From positions 1 to 8,508 of the forward strand of contig JAJRVI010000079.1 of NCBI GenBank assembly GCA_024277405.1: a stretch of 8,508 bases of DNA. The letters are read 5' to 3'. Positions 1 to 6,611 of the stretch are shown here, piece by piece. Origin of the DNA: Fidelibacterota bacterium (lineage in GTDB: Bacteria; Bipolaricaulota; Bipolaricaulia; Bipolaricaulales; Bipolaricaulaceae). The first letter of the stretch is position 1. Each line of letters begins with the position of its first letter. The position numbers and the translations under genes were made by a program. The notes beneath the pieces were generated by a model. That model saw only the letters and a list, made by a program, of their open reading frames with translations, did no database searches and had not been told where the DNA came from.

Positions 1-1
1 A

Positions 2-24
2 GGGGTCGCGTCTTTACTTTTGAA
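2..24 (+). repeat. Imperfect third copy of the transposase-flanking repeat
   Basis: This 23-base stretch matches 188-210 at 20 of 23 positions, in the same orientation. The three differences are an AG-to-GC change in the GGTCAGGTC part and the last base. The core GTCTTTACTTTTGA is unchanged. It lies 186 bp upstream of the left inverted repeat of the transposase unit. The copy may mark the end of another unit lying outside the window or an older end of this one. Because the window begins at base 1, its left boundary cannot be seen. Confidence 0.75.
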
Positions 25-186
25 TTTCAGCAATCTTGGTCCAACCGGCCCATGGATGCCCGGATGGCGTAGATCATTTTTCTGACCCACTTTGACCAGG
101 GGGCCTGAATAGAGGAGCCCGGTGCGAGGATCACCTGATTATCGTCGGGGAAGTGCGCCGTATCCCGGCCAAGGGAAAGGTCATGA

Positions 187-210
187 TGGGGTCAGGTCTT
201 TACTTTTGAC
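187..210 (+). repeat. Left inverted repeat of the transposase unit
   Basis: It is the exact reverse complement of 1076-1099 over 24 bases. Pairing fails at the next base on both sides, so the boundary is sharp. It begins TGGGGTCAGG and ends TTTACTTTTGAC. It lies 26 bp upstream of the transposase start codon and therefore within the likely promoter/leader region of that gene. Confidence 0.9.
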
Positions 211-221
211 GTCGACGGCGG

Positions 222-231
222 TATGATGAGG
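222..231 (+). promoter_or_regulatory. Possible -10 box and Shine-Dalgarno of the transposase gene
   Basis: TATGAT at 222-227 resembles a sigma-70 -10 element and lies 9 nt before the ATG at 237. GAGG at 228-231 follows at once, 5 nt from the ATG, and could be a weak ribosome-binding site. Both cannot be fully used: if TATGAT is the -10 box, transcription would begin near 234-237 and the mRNA would be leaderless. No clear -35 box was seen. Confidence 0.3.
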
Positions 232-236
232 TCGCC

Positions 237-1094
237 ATGGCGAGGCCGTTGAGGCTAGAGTTCCCGGGAGCCCTCTATCACATCACCTCCCGCGGGAACG
301 CGGGACAGGAGATCTTTCTCGATGACGAGGACCGCCGGGCCTTCTTGGAGATCCTGGCAGAGGTGGTGGAACGATACAGGTTCCGCTGCTACGCCTATTG
401 TCTCATGGGAAACCACTACCACCTCCTCGTCGAGACACGGGAGGCCAACCTCTCTCGGGGGATGCGCCAACTCAACGGGGTCTACACCCAGCGATTCAAC
501 CGCAGACACAAACGAACCGGGCACCTGTTCCAGGGAAGGTACAAGGCGATTCTGGTGGAGAAGGATCCCTATCTCCTCGAGCTCGCCCGCTACATCGTGC
601 TCAACCCGGTGCGGGCAGGGTTGGTGAGATACCCTGGCAGGTGGAGGTGGTCCAGCTACCGGGCTACGGCGGGGTACGGGGAGCCGCCCCCGTTTCTGGA
701 AGTGGAATGGTTGCTTTCCCAATTCGATCCCGATCCGGAGCGGGCGCGGAGAAAGTACCGGCGGTTCGTGTTCCAGGGTAAGGGGGTGGAGATCTGGGGC
801 GAGCTCAAGGGCGGGGTGATCCTGGGGCGGGAGGAGTTCGTGGAGAAACTTAAGCCCGTGCTCCAAGGAAAGCAGGCCACGGGGGAGATACCGCGGAAGG
901 AGAGGCTCGTCCATCGCCCTGAGCTTGGGGAGCTTTTCGCGGGTGTGAAGGACAAGGGAGACCGGGACGAGCGGATCTACCGGGCGGTGGTGGAGTACGG
1001 GTACCGGCTGCGGGAGGTGGGGGAATACCTGGGGCTTCACTATTCCACGGTGAGCCGGATCGTGGGGAAGTGGAGGTCAAAAGTAAAGACCTGA
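237..1094 (+). CDS. REP-associated tyrosine transposase (Y1/HUH, IS200-like) with C-terminal HTH
   Basis: The product is a 285-residue single-strand DNA transposase of the Y1_Tnp superfamily, which nicks and joins DNA through a tyrosine. The N-terminus (LEFPGALYHITSRGN) is typical of the family. The HUH metal-binding motif is GNHYHLL, with His60 and His62. The region RYIVLNPVRAGLV contains Tyr119, the probable catalytic tyrosine, and WRWSSY follows at about 136-141. Residues 245-278 form a likely helix-turn-helix of the DnaA C-terminal kind (YRLREVGEYLGLHYSTVSRI), seen in longer RAYT proteins. The length fits that long subgroup; the E. coli TnpA-REP protein is only about 165 residues. The start ATG has GAGG 5 nt upstream. 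The final SKVKT codons and the TGA lie inside the right inverted repeat. All catalytic motifs are intact. Family assignment is secure; activity is unknown. Confidence 0.93.
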   Translation: MARPLRLEFPGALYHITSRGNAGQEIFLDDEDRRAFLEILAEVVERYRFRCYAYCLMGNHYHLLVETREANLSRGMRQLNGVYTQRFNRRHKRTGHLFQGRYKAILVEKDPYLLELARYIVLNPVRAGLVRYPGRWRWSSYRATAGYGEPPPFLEVEWLLSQFDPDPERARRKYRRFVFQGKGVEIWGELKGGVILGREEFVEKLKPVLQGKQATGEIPRKERLVHRPELGELFAGVKDKGDRDERIYRAVVEYGYRLREVGEYLGLHYSTVSRIVGKWRSKVKT

Positions 1095-1099
1095 CCCCA
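1076..1099 (-). repeat. Right inverted repeat, overlapping the transposase stop codon
   Basis: It is the exact reverse complement of 187-210. Bases 1077-1094 are read as codons for SKVKT plus TGA, so the repeat is partly coding. With two upstream bases it can also form a small hairpin: AGGTC at 1074-1078 pairs with GACCT at 1088-1092 around a 9-base loop. The left copy cannot form this fully, because its matching arm reads GACGT. The hairpin is a plausible transposase recognition structure, by analogy with Y1 enzymes that bind hairpins near element ends. Confidence 0.9.
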
Positions 1100-1393
1100 C
1101 ACATGTGACTCTTTGGGGTATGGCCCTGCGTTGTAGATGAGACATGCTGGATGGGACCCTAAAAACGGATGGATCCCCGGGGCCAGAAACCGAGCGCTTC
1201 ACCTTTATCTCCGCGTTCGGCTCATCGCGTCCATGAGGGCTGACTCGGTGATGCCGGCGCCTCTAACGAGTGGCGCGATTGCCACCGGGCCATATGCCAA
1301 TGGACGTGGCGAGCCCTGGGGAACAAGTGCGACTGGTTCCACGACGATGCCCCACGGCGGGGTAGCGTCACGGAGCGGGGTCGCATCGCCCGG

Positions 1394-1399
1394 TATACT
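1394..1399 (+). promoter_or_regulatory. Possible -10 box of the acetyltransferase fusion gene
   Basis: TATACT stands out in GC-rich surroundings. Transcription would begin at about 1406-1409. That gives either a leaderless message beginning at the in-frame GTG 1409 or a leader of about 25 nt carrying the Shine-Dalgarno before ATG 1433. No good -35 hexamer is visible at the expected distance. Confidence 0.4.
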
Positions 1400-1421
1400 C
1401 CGTGCAACGTGGGTGAGGGAA

Positions 1422-1430
1422 GGGAGGAGG
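1422..1430 (+). promoter_or_regulatory. Purine-rich ribosome-binding site favouring ATG 1433
   Basis: GGGAGGAGG precedes the ATG at 1433. The GGGAGG part leaves 5 nt and the AGGAGG part leaves 2 nt to the start codon. The competing in-frame GTG at 1409 has no such site upstream. This decides the preferred start of the long acetyltransferase fusion, unless the mRNA is leaderless. Confidence 0.6.
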
Positions 1431-1432
1431 GC

Positions 1433-4400
1433 ATGTTCCCCACGGGGTTCGGGGTCCGGGAGTTCCGGGATGGGGACGCGGAGGGGGTGGCCGCGCTCCT
1501 CAACGCCTCCGACCGGGCTTGGCCCGGCACCCTCACGGGCGGGATCCCCTATACCCCCGAGCGCGTGCTGCGCCGACACCGGGAACGGGAGCACCTGGCG
1601 ATCCTCGTCGCCGAGGCGGAGGGCACGATCATGGGGTACCTCACCCTCACGCCCCACTGGGCGAACCCAGGCGCGGGGTACGTGGGTTTCCTGAACGTGC
1701 ATCCCGGCTACCACGGGCGGGGGATCGGAAAGGCGCTCCTCCTGGAGGCGATCTCCATCGCGGCCCGCCTCGGGCTCCCTTACCTGGGGATCGATACCTG
1801 GTCCGGGAACGAGAGGGCCATCGGGCTCTACAAGCGGGTGGGGTTCTTCTGGGTCCCGGGGACGAGCGTGCACATGGAGAACTACCTCCCCACTATCCTC
1901 CGCATCCCCGGCGTGGCGGGGTTCCTCGGCGGAGCCCACTGGCACGATTGCCTCGTCCGGGAGATCTCCCTGGAGGAGGATGGGGAGAAGTGGCACGGCC
2001 GCACCGTCTTCCGCTACCGGCTGGAGCGGGAGGGGGAGACACTCGAGGTCCTGGTCGATGCCGCCGCCAAGGCACCCTGCGCGGTCCGCCTCCCCGAAGC
2101 CTCCCTGGAGCTCTTCCCCAGCGTCGCGGAGCCATGTGTGCGGTTTCCCTTTTCCGTCCGCTTCCGGGTGGAGAACCGCTCCGATGAAGAGAGGACATAT
2201 GCCCTCTTCCTCACCGGCGACCGGGGGATCTCCCTCTCCGGCGGGGAACTGATCCGCCTCGGCCCGGGAGAGGCCCACGAGGGGGAGGCGGAGTGCGTTC
2301 TCACGGAGGAGCTCGCGGACCTTCCCCCCCGCCGCCCGGCCCCCGCGGCCAGGCTCACCGTCCTCGCCGAGGCGGGGAAGGTGGAGCTCGCGTTGGGGTT
2401 CCGGAGCCGCCTCCCGCTGGACATTTCCCTCCATCCCGCCCGAAAAGCGTTCCGTCCCGGGGAGGTGGTCGAGGTCTTCCTCGTCCTGCGCAACCGGAGC
2501 GGCCGGCGCCTGGCCGGGGAAGTGTCCCTCGAGGCGGAGGACGAGGTCCGGGTCGAGCCCCGATCGGTGGGGATAGAGCTCCCCCCGGAGGGGGAGGCCG
2601 CCGTCCCCCTCCGGGTCCGGGGGGCACCCGGGGCGTGGCGGCTCCGGCCCCGGGCCGCGGTGGAGGGCATCGCCCTCGCGCTCCCCCCTTTCCCCCTCCT
2701 CTTCCGGGGGCCGGCGGGGGGCGCGGTGGGGTGCCTCCTCGAGGGGAGCGCCGTCCTCGCCGGGGCGGGGTTCGTCATCGAGGCGCGCGGGTTCGGGGGC
2801 CGGCTCGTCCTCTTTCCCGAGGGCGGGGTGCATCCCCTCATCTGGCAGGGGGAGGAGCTCGGCCCCCCGTATGCCCCCGCGGACCTCGGCCAGCGCCGCT
2901 GGGAACTCGGCCTCGTCCGCGAGGGGGATGGGGTCGAACTTCGCATGCGCACGGGGTCGGACCGGTTCCCCGGGCTGGAATTGGAGAAGCGGTTGCGCTT
3001 GGGCCGCGGCCCGGTGGCCGAGATCTCCTACGCCCTCGTCAACCGGGGACGGGAGCCGGCGAGAGTCTCCCTCCGCGTTTCCCATTGGGACCTCCCCGAG
3101 ACGCCGGTGAGGATCGCCTACGTGAGCCCCGAGGGGCTGGTGCGCGACGTCCTCGCCGGCTTCCCCGAGGGCGAGGGGGATTTCCCCGCCAGGCTCCCCG
3201 AGGGATGGCTCGCGTTCGAGCTCCCCGCGGAGGGGCTGGTGATCGGGCTCGTGCCGGAAGGGGAGGTGGAGTGGGCCTGTGAGTGGGGGTGGAGCTGGAG
3301 GGCGCCGCCACTCGAGGTTCCCCCCGGGGAAAGGCGCGTCCTGCACCGCTATTTCCTCTACATCGGCCCCGGGGACTACCGGGCGGTGCGGGACCTGTGG
3401 GGACGGGTCTCCGGTGAGGTGCCCGCCCCGGCGGAGCCCCATCCCTTCCTGTGGCCCGAGTTTTCCCGTCCCATCCTCCTCCGGAGAGGAAAGGGCGAGT
3501 GCGCGATCGCGGTGCGGAGCGGTCGGGGGCGTCCCGTTCGGGGCCGTTTCCGGGTCGTGTCCCCCGCCGGCCTCCGGGCCGAGCCAGGGGAAGGGGAGTT
3601 CGCGGCGCGCTCCGGGTCGCCGGGGGAGATCCGGATCCGGTTCGACAGGGAGGGGACGGCCCGGGCGGGGACGGGGGAGCTCGTCCTCGCAGGCGCCGGC
3701 GAGGAGCGCTGCTTCCCGCTGCCCCTCATCCCCCTCCCCCATACCCTCCCCGAGGTGCGGGCGGGGACGGAGGGCGGACGGGATATCTTCCTCATTGCCG
3801 AGGGGGGACGGCGGCTGGCGGTGGCGCCGGACTTCGGCCCGGGCCTCTACTCCTGGCACGAGGGCGGGGTTGAGATCCTCCGCTCGGCCTTCCCGGAGCC
3901 GGGGCGGTTCGCGTGGCTCCGCCCCTGGTTCGGGGGGATCCACCCCATCCTGTACCCGGTGTCCCTGGAGGAGTGGCACTGGCCGGGGAAGTTGCACCGG
4001 GAACGGTTCGAGGCGGCCCCCTGGCGGGGACGGGCGGGGGAGATGGAGCTAGCGGGGGTAGTGCTGCGGGCCCGTCCCCGAGAGGAGGGTCTCCGGGGCA
4101 CGGAGGTGGAGGTCGTGTACGGGACCCCCGGCGGGGGCATGGTCCTCACGGCGCTGCGCGTGCGCAACCTCACCCCGGTCCCCCGGGAGCTCGGGGGCGG
4201 GTTCATGGGCTTCCTCGCCCCCGGCGGCACCCACGAGGGGGCGAGGATGGAGACCCCGGGATACGTGCGGATCCGCTCCCCCTTCCACGCCTGGTGGGAG
4301 GTGGAGGGCTGGGCGCTGGTGCGGGGGCGGGACGGATCGGCGTTCCTCCTCTGCGCCCCGCCGGGCATCCCCATCGCGCCCTGGGACGCCGGCGAGGATG

Positions 4401-4540
4401 GAGCGCATCTCACTCTGGATCGCGAGTTCCGCCTCGGCCCCGGCGAGGAGCGGACAATTTGGGGTTGGTGGGTATACCTCTCCCCCGGGGAGGACCCCGC
4501 CCCCTGGCGCGAGCTGTGCCGCCTCAGGCCGGCAATGTGA
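1433..4540 (+). CDS. GNAT N-acetyltransferase fused to tandem Ig-like and mutarotase-like beta-sandwich modules
   Basis: The protein has 1035 residues from ATG 1433; the in-frame GTG 1409 would add eight. Residues about 6-150 are a GNAT acetyl-CoA-dependent acetyltransferase. The acetyl-CoA loop is VHPGYHGRGIGKAL at 89-102, and the C-terminal motif NERAIGLYKRVGF (about 126-138) carries the usual tyrosine. After a linker, residues about 235-425 read as two Ig-like/NEW3-type sandwiches (RFRVENRSDEERTY; FRPGEVVEVFLVLRNRSG). Residues about 440-660 read as an all-beta domain like galactose mutarotase or glycosidase accessory domains. Another Ig-like segment (675-770) and a second mutarotase-like domain (785-1032, with GGIHP) follow. 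Both large domains end alike (PPGERRVLHRYFLYIGPGD; GPGEERTIWGWWVYLSPGE). There is no signal peptide or membrane segment, so it is probably cytoplasmic. The GNAT call is strong; the fold calls are by eye. The substrate is unknown, and a carbohydrate is only a guess. Confidence 0.85.
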   Translation: MFPTGFGVREFRDGDAEGVAALLNASDRAWPGTLTGGIPYTPERVLRRHREREHLAILVAEAEGTIMGYLTLTPHWANPGAGYVGFLNVHPGYHGRGIGKALLLEAISIAARLGLPYLGIDTWSGNERAIGLYKRVGFFWVPGTSVHMENYLPTILRIPGVAGFLGGAHWHDCLVREISLEEDGEKWHGRTVFRYRLEREGETLEVLVDAAAKAPCAVRLPEASLELFPSVAEPCVRFPFSVRFRVENRSDEERTYALFLTGDRGISLSGGELIRLGPGEAHEGEAECVLTEELADLPPRRPAPAARLTVLAEAGKVELALGFRSRLPLDISLHPARKAFRPGEVVEVFLVLRNRSGRRLAGEVSLEAEDEVRVEPRSVGIELPPEGEAAVPLRVRGAPGAWRLRPRAAVEGIALALPPFPLLFRGPAGGAVGCLLEGSAVLAGAGFVIEARGFGGRLVLFPEGGVHPLIWQGEELGPPYAPADLGQRRWELGLVREGDGVELRMRTGSDRFPGLELEKRLRLGRGPVAEISYALVNRGREPARVSLRVSHWDLPETPVRIAYVSPEGLVRDVLAGFPEGEGDFPARLPEGWLAFELPAEGLVIGLVPEGEVEWACEWGWSWRAPPLEVPPGERRVLHRYFLYIGPGDYRAVRDLWGRVSGEVPAPAEPHPFLWPEFSRPILLRRGKGECAIAVRSGRGRPVRGRFRVVSPAGLRAEPGEGEFAARSGSPGEIRIRFDREGTARAGTGELVLAGAGEERCFPLPLIPLPHTLPEVRAGTEGGRDIFLIAEGGRRLAVAPDFGPGLYSWHEGGVEILRSAFPEPGRFAWLRPWFGGIHPILYPVSLEEWHWPGKLHRERFEAAPWRGRAGEMELAGVVLRARPREEGLRGTEVEVVYGTPGGGMVLTALRVRNLTPVPRELGGGFMGFLAPGGTHEGARMETPGYVRIRSPFHAWWEVEGWALVRGRDGSAFLLCAPPGIPIAPWDAGEDGAHLTLDREFRLGPGEERTIWGWWVYLSPGEDPAPWRELCRLRPAM

Positions 4541-5288
4541 TGTTGGGCCCCTCTTCCTCCGCGGCACCCTGGGGACGTGCTCCCTCCAACAGGGCGTCGT
4601 AGGCACACATGAAGCTCGCTGCCATCCATGGGGTGACGACGAGCAGGGAGAGGAAGTTCGCGACGAGCTCGGAAGTCGCATTGAACAGGGGCGTGGGGAG
4701 CACGAGGGCAAAGAATAGGAGCACGGTAAGCTTCAGGGCCGCGTCCACGAAGATGAAGAAGAGGAGCACGAGGAAGAGGGGGAGCCGGTGGCCCCGGGTG
4801 AGCCAGGAGCTCTCCCTAAGGGACTCCATCACCCCCAGATCCCGGTCGATGAGGGCGATGCCGGCGAAGTAGAACTTGATCGCGAGGATGATCCCCGGGA
4901 CGATCAGAAGCGCCAAGCCCCCTATGATGGCCAGGGCGTAGAGGATCGCTACCCCGATCACGGCCAGGGGACGCCGGAAGGGGTAGAGGAGGTCCTGGAC
5001 GATGCTGGGTGACTGGCCCCGCACGAGCCGCAAAGCGTAATAGTAGAAGCCGAGGTAGAGCATGACCCCCACGGTGAAGTTCAGGATCACGAGCATCACG
5101 AGGGCCCAGGGGGGCAGTTCCTTTCCCACCTCCGGGATCCCCAGGGGACCGAGGATGTAGCCGATCCCGCCCCCTATGGCGACGAGCAGGAGATAGAAGC
5201 CCACCAACGCCAGGGCGCCGAGCATCATCCGGCCCCAGTTCTCCCGATAGATCCGCCATCCCGCCGCGATCCACGTCCCCGCTCCCAT
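4524..5288 (-). CDS. Six-helix integral membrane protein, DUF975/GPDPase-membrane-domain-like
   Basis: The 254-residue hydrophobic protein begins with an amphipathic cytoplasmic helix (AAGWRIYRENWGRMM). Membrane segments follow at about 22-47, 61-86, 107-128, 129-147, 169-197 and 205-230, and a short acidic tail ends it. The central IVPGIILAIKFYFAGIALI followed by GVMESLRESSWL matches the PGI...SLRxSW pattern of poorly characterised membrane families related to DUF975 and the glycerophosphodiester phosphodiesterase membrane domain. Function is unknown, and no catalytic motif is seen. I chose ATG 5288 because GGAGG lies exactly 5 nt upstream; an in-frame ATG at 5309 and a TTG at 5333 would lengthen the protein by 7 or 15 residues. 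It is divergent from the MFS gene and converges on the acetyltransferase gene with a 17-bp overlap of their 3' ends. Confidence 0.85.
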   Translation of the reverse strand: MGAGTWIAAGWRIYRENWGRMMLGALALVGFYLLLVAIGGGIGYILGPLGIPEVGKELPPWALVMLVILNFTVGVMLYLGFYYYALRLVRGQSPSIVQDLLYPFRRPLAVIGVAILYALAIIGGLALLIVPGIILAIKFYFAGIALIDRDLGVMESLRESSWLTRGHRLPLFLVLLFFIFVDAALKLTVLLFFALVLPTPLFNATSELVANFLSLLVVTPWMAASFMCAYDALLEGARPQGAAEEEGPNITLPA

Positions 5289-5293
5289 GACGG

Positions 5294-5298
5294 CCTCC
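5294..5298 (-). promoter_or_regulatory. Shine-Dalgarno GGAGG selecting the membrane-protein start
   Basis: On the minus strand GGAGG is followed by CCGTC and then ATG (5288-5286), an ideal 5-nt spacing. The upstream candidates at 5309 and 5333 have only a distant GGGAG or nothing comparable. Confidence 0.65.
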
Positions 5299-5348
5299 GG
5301 GGTCAGCATATGGATTTCCGCTCCCGCCGGCAAATATCGCCATGTGTT

Positions 5349-5357
5349 TGGTATATT
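5349..5357 (+). promoter_or_regulatory. Extended -10 promoter of the MFS gene, in an 80-bp divergent region
   Basis: TGGTATATT fits the extended -10 pattern (TG, one base, then TATATT at 5352-5357). No -35 hexamer is recognisable 17 bp upstream (GGCAAA). The box ends 10 nt before the GTG at 5368, so the transcript would be leaderless or nearly so. On the opposite strand the same bases read AATATACC, so the box may also serve the divergent membrane-protein gene with a leader of roughly 55 nt. Confidence 0.45.
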
Positions 5358-5367
5358 TGCTCCCGGA

Positions 5368-6522
5368 GTGGAGCGAAAACGTGGCGCGGTCTGGATCGCG
5401 GCCGTCCTCCACGGCCTGAACGACGGTTACGGGGGGTTCCTCCCGGCGTTGATGCCGCTCATCATCGAGCGGATGGGGCTTTCGCTCGCCTTGGCCGGCG
5501 CCCTGAGCTCCGCCCGCATGGTGGCCGCCTCCTTCGCCCAGCCACTGGCGGGTCACCTCGCCGATCGGCTCGGGTATAAGGCCTTTCTCCTGCTCGGGCC
5601 CGCGGTGACGTGCACGGTGATGTCCCTCATCTTCCGGTTCCCGGGGTACCTCACCCTGGGGGCGGCGTTGTTCGCGGCGGGCTTGGGAACGGCGGCCTTT
5701 CATCCCGCGGGGGCGGCCCTGGCGGGCTCCGGCGGGGGGCCGCGGGGTTACGCCATGTCGGTGTTCATCGCCGGGGGCACGGTGGGGGCGGCGTTGGGAC
5801 CCCTCTTCATCGGGTGGTTCGCCGATGAGGTGGGCATCTCCCGCCTGGAGTGGCTCCTCCTCCCCGCGCTCGGTGCGCTCGCCGCGGGGGCGCTCCTGAT
5901 CCCCGACGTGGAGAGGACGGGGCGTCGGGAGAGGTTGCTGTCCCTCCCCCGGGCCCAGCTCTGGACCCTGGCGCTCCTGTGGGGGATCGCGGTGTTGCGG
6001 GCGCTGGTCGGGATCTCCTATCGGAGCTTCCTCGCGGTGCTGTTGGTGGAGCGGGGGGCACCCCTGGCGATGGGCGGGGCGGCGCTGGCGCTCTTCGCCC
6101 TGGCGGGGGCGCTCGGGGGGGTCGTGAGCGGGAGGCTCTCGGACCGGTTCGGGAGGAAACGGGTGATCTGGATCTCCCTCGCCGCCACCATCCCCGCGCT
6201 CTACGCCTTCCTCTATACCGGCGGTACCTGGGCCCTCGTCTTCCTCGCCGTGTCCGGGTTTCTCCTCATGGCTTCGAACCCGGTTTCCATCGCTTACGCC
6301 CAGGAGCTCTTCCCCGAACATCAGGGCACGGTCTCGGGGGTGTTGCTGGGCCTCTCGTGGGGCCTCGGCGCCCTGATGGCGCCCCTGATCGGGCACCTCG
6401 GGGACCTGTGGGGCCTGGAGAGGGCGCTTGGTGTGATGACCGCGGCCCTGATCCCCGCGGCGCTCGCCGCCCTCACCCTCCCCGCCGAGGACCTCACGGG
6501 TCACGGCGGCCGAGGCGGGTGA
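5368..6522 (+). CDS. MFS transporter of the fosmidomycin-resistance (Fsr) type
   Basis: The 384-residue protein has the usual twelve-helix MFS length and a cytoplasmic loop near residue 180-196 between its halves. The signature HGLNDGYGGFLPALMPLI (15-32) and AAFHPAGAAL (109-118) match the Fsr-like subgroup, which has HxxND in helix 1 and FHP in helix 4. The MFS loop motif appears twice: GHLADRLGYK (62-71) and SGRLSDRFGRKR (254-265). The family exports small molecules using the proton gradient; fosmidomycin is only the name-giving substrate, and the natural substrate here is unknown. I chose GTG 5368 because it leaves the normal short tail before helix 1 and lies just after an extended -10 box; it has no clear Shine-Dalgarno. 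In-frame GTG 5344 and ATG 5287 are alternatives, but the latter would overlap the start of the divergent gene. Confidence 0.85.
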   Translation: MERKRGAVWIAAVLHGLNDGYGGFLPALMPLIIERMGLSLALAGALSSARMVAASFAQPLAGHLADRLGYKAFLLLGPAVTCTVMSLIFRFPGYLTLGAALFAAGLGTAAFHPAGAALAGSGGGPRGYAMSVFIAGGTVGAALGPLFIGWFADEVGISRLEWLLLPALGALAAGALLIPDVERTGRRERLLSLPRAQLWTLALLWGIAVLRALVGISYRSFLAVLLVERGAPLAMGGAALALFALAGALGGVVSGRLSDRFGRKRVIWISLAATIPALYAFLYTGGTWALVFLAVSGFLLMASNPVSIAYAQELFPEHQGTVSGVLLGLSWGLGALMAPLIGHLGDLWGLERALGVMTAALIPAALAALTLPAEDLTGHGGRGG

Positions 6523-6583
6523 AAAGCTCCCCGGGGAGAGGGGGGAAGGAACACGGACCGGGGTCGCGGATGGACCCCCATAA

Positions 6584-6608
6584 CGTCGGGGATGAACCCC
6601 GACGCTAC
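6584..6608 (-). repeat. GTAG-headed REP-like hairpin, copy 1
   Basis: Read on the minus strand, GTAG (6608-6605) is followed by CGTCGGGG, loop TTCAT and CCCCGACG, a perfect 8-bp stem. The GTAG head followed by a GC-rich palindrome is the hallmark of REP sequences bound by RAYT transposases. It matches the plus-strand hairpin at 6729-6753 at 19 of 25 positions. It has no adjacent T-tract, so it is a poor candidate for an intrinsic terminator. Confidence 0.6.
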
Positions 6609-6611
6609 AGA

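Larger units (their letters stand above)
187..1099 (+). mobile_element. RAYT/IS200-like transposase unit bounded by 24-bp inverted repeats
   Basis: A single Y1-type transposase gene sits between perfect 24-bp inverted repeats (187-210 and 1076-1099), making a 913-bp unit. Classical IS200/IS605 elements lack terminal inverted repeats and end in subterminal hairpins, and single-copy RAYT genes are usually flanked by REP hairpins, so this arrangement is not textbook IS. No target-site duplication is evident: the bases next to the two repeats (TGA before 187, CAC after 1099) differ. That fits HUH single-strand chemistry, which does not duplicate the target. Whether the unit is currently mobile cannot be judged from one copy. 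Confidence 0.65.
1100..1432. other. Intergenic region without a convincing gene
   Basis: About 330 bp separate the transposase unit from the acetyltransferase gene. I see no tRNA, riboswitch or strong terminator. A 30-codon frame from ATG 1144 to TGA 1236 has no recognisable motif or good ribosome-binding site. Open frames on both strands at 1205-1400 continue into shadow frames of the next gene and show no family signature, though a decayed gene cannot be excluded. Small hairpins are possible (TGGC 1271-1274 with GCCA 1281-1284; GGAAC 1320-1324 with GTTCC 1336-1340). The only likely signal is the -10-like box at 1394. Confidence 0.5.

Noticed and set aside
78..209. TGACC-containing stretch (82-97) and open frame 96-209 resembling a leftover of another insertion or a gene tail
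   Set aside because: TGACC occurs twice close together, and the frame ends in the left inverted repeat. However, there is no start codon with a binding site and no motif strong enough to name an element or a protein.
1144..1236. 30-codon frame in the gap after the transposase
   Set aside because: It has no convincing ribosome-binding site, no hydrophobic segment and no recognisable similarity. Frames of this length are expected by chance.
1320..1340. GGAAC/GTTCC hairpin considered as an operator or terminator
   Set aside because: The stem is only 5 bp with an 11-base loop and no T-tract. Such pairs arise readily by chance.
1205..3997. 930-codon open frame on the minus strand opposite the acetyltransferase fusion
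   Set aside because: Its translation is low-complexity, dominated by Pro, Arg, Glu and Gly, with no family motif. The plus strand carries clear GNAT motifs, and GC-rich third positions suppress stops on the opposite strand.
5287..5367. Longer start of the MFS protein at ATG 5287
   Set aside because: It would add 27 residues not expected before the first helix of Fsr-like transporters, would overlap the start codon of the divergent gene, and would place the promoter-like box inside the coding region.
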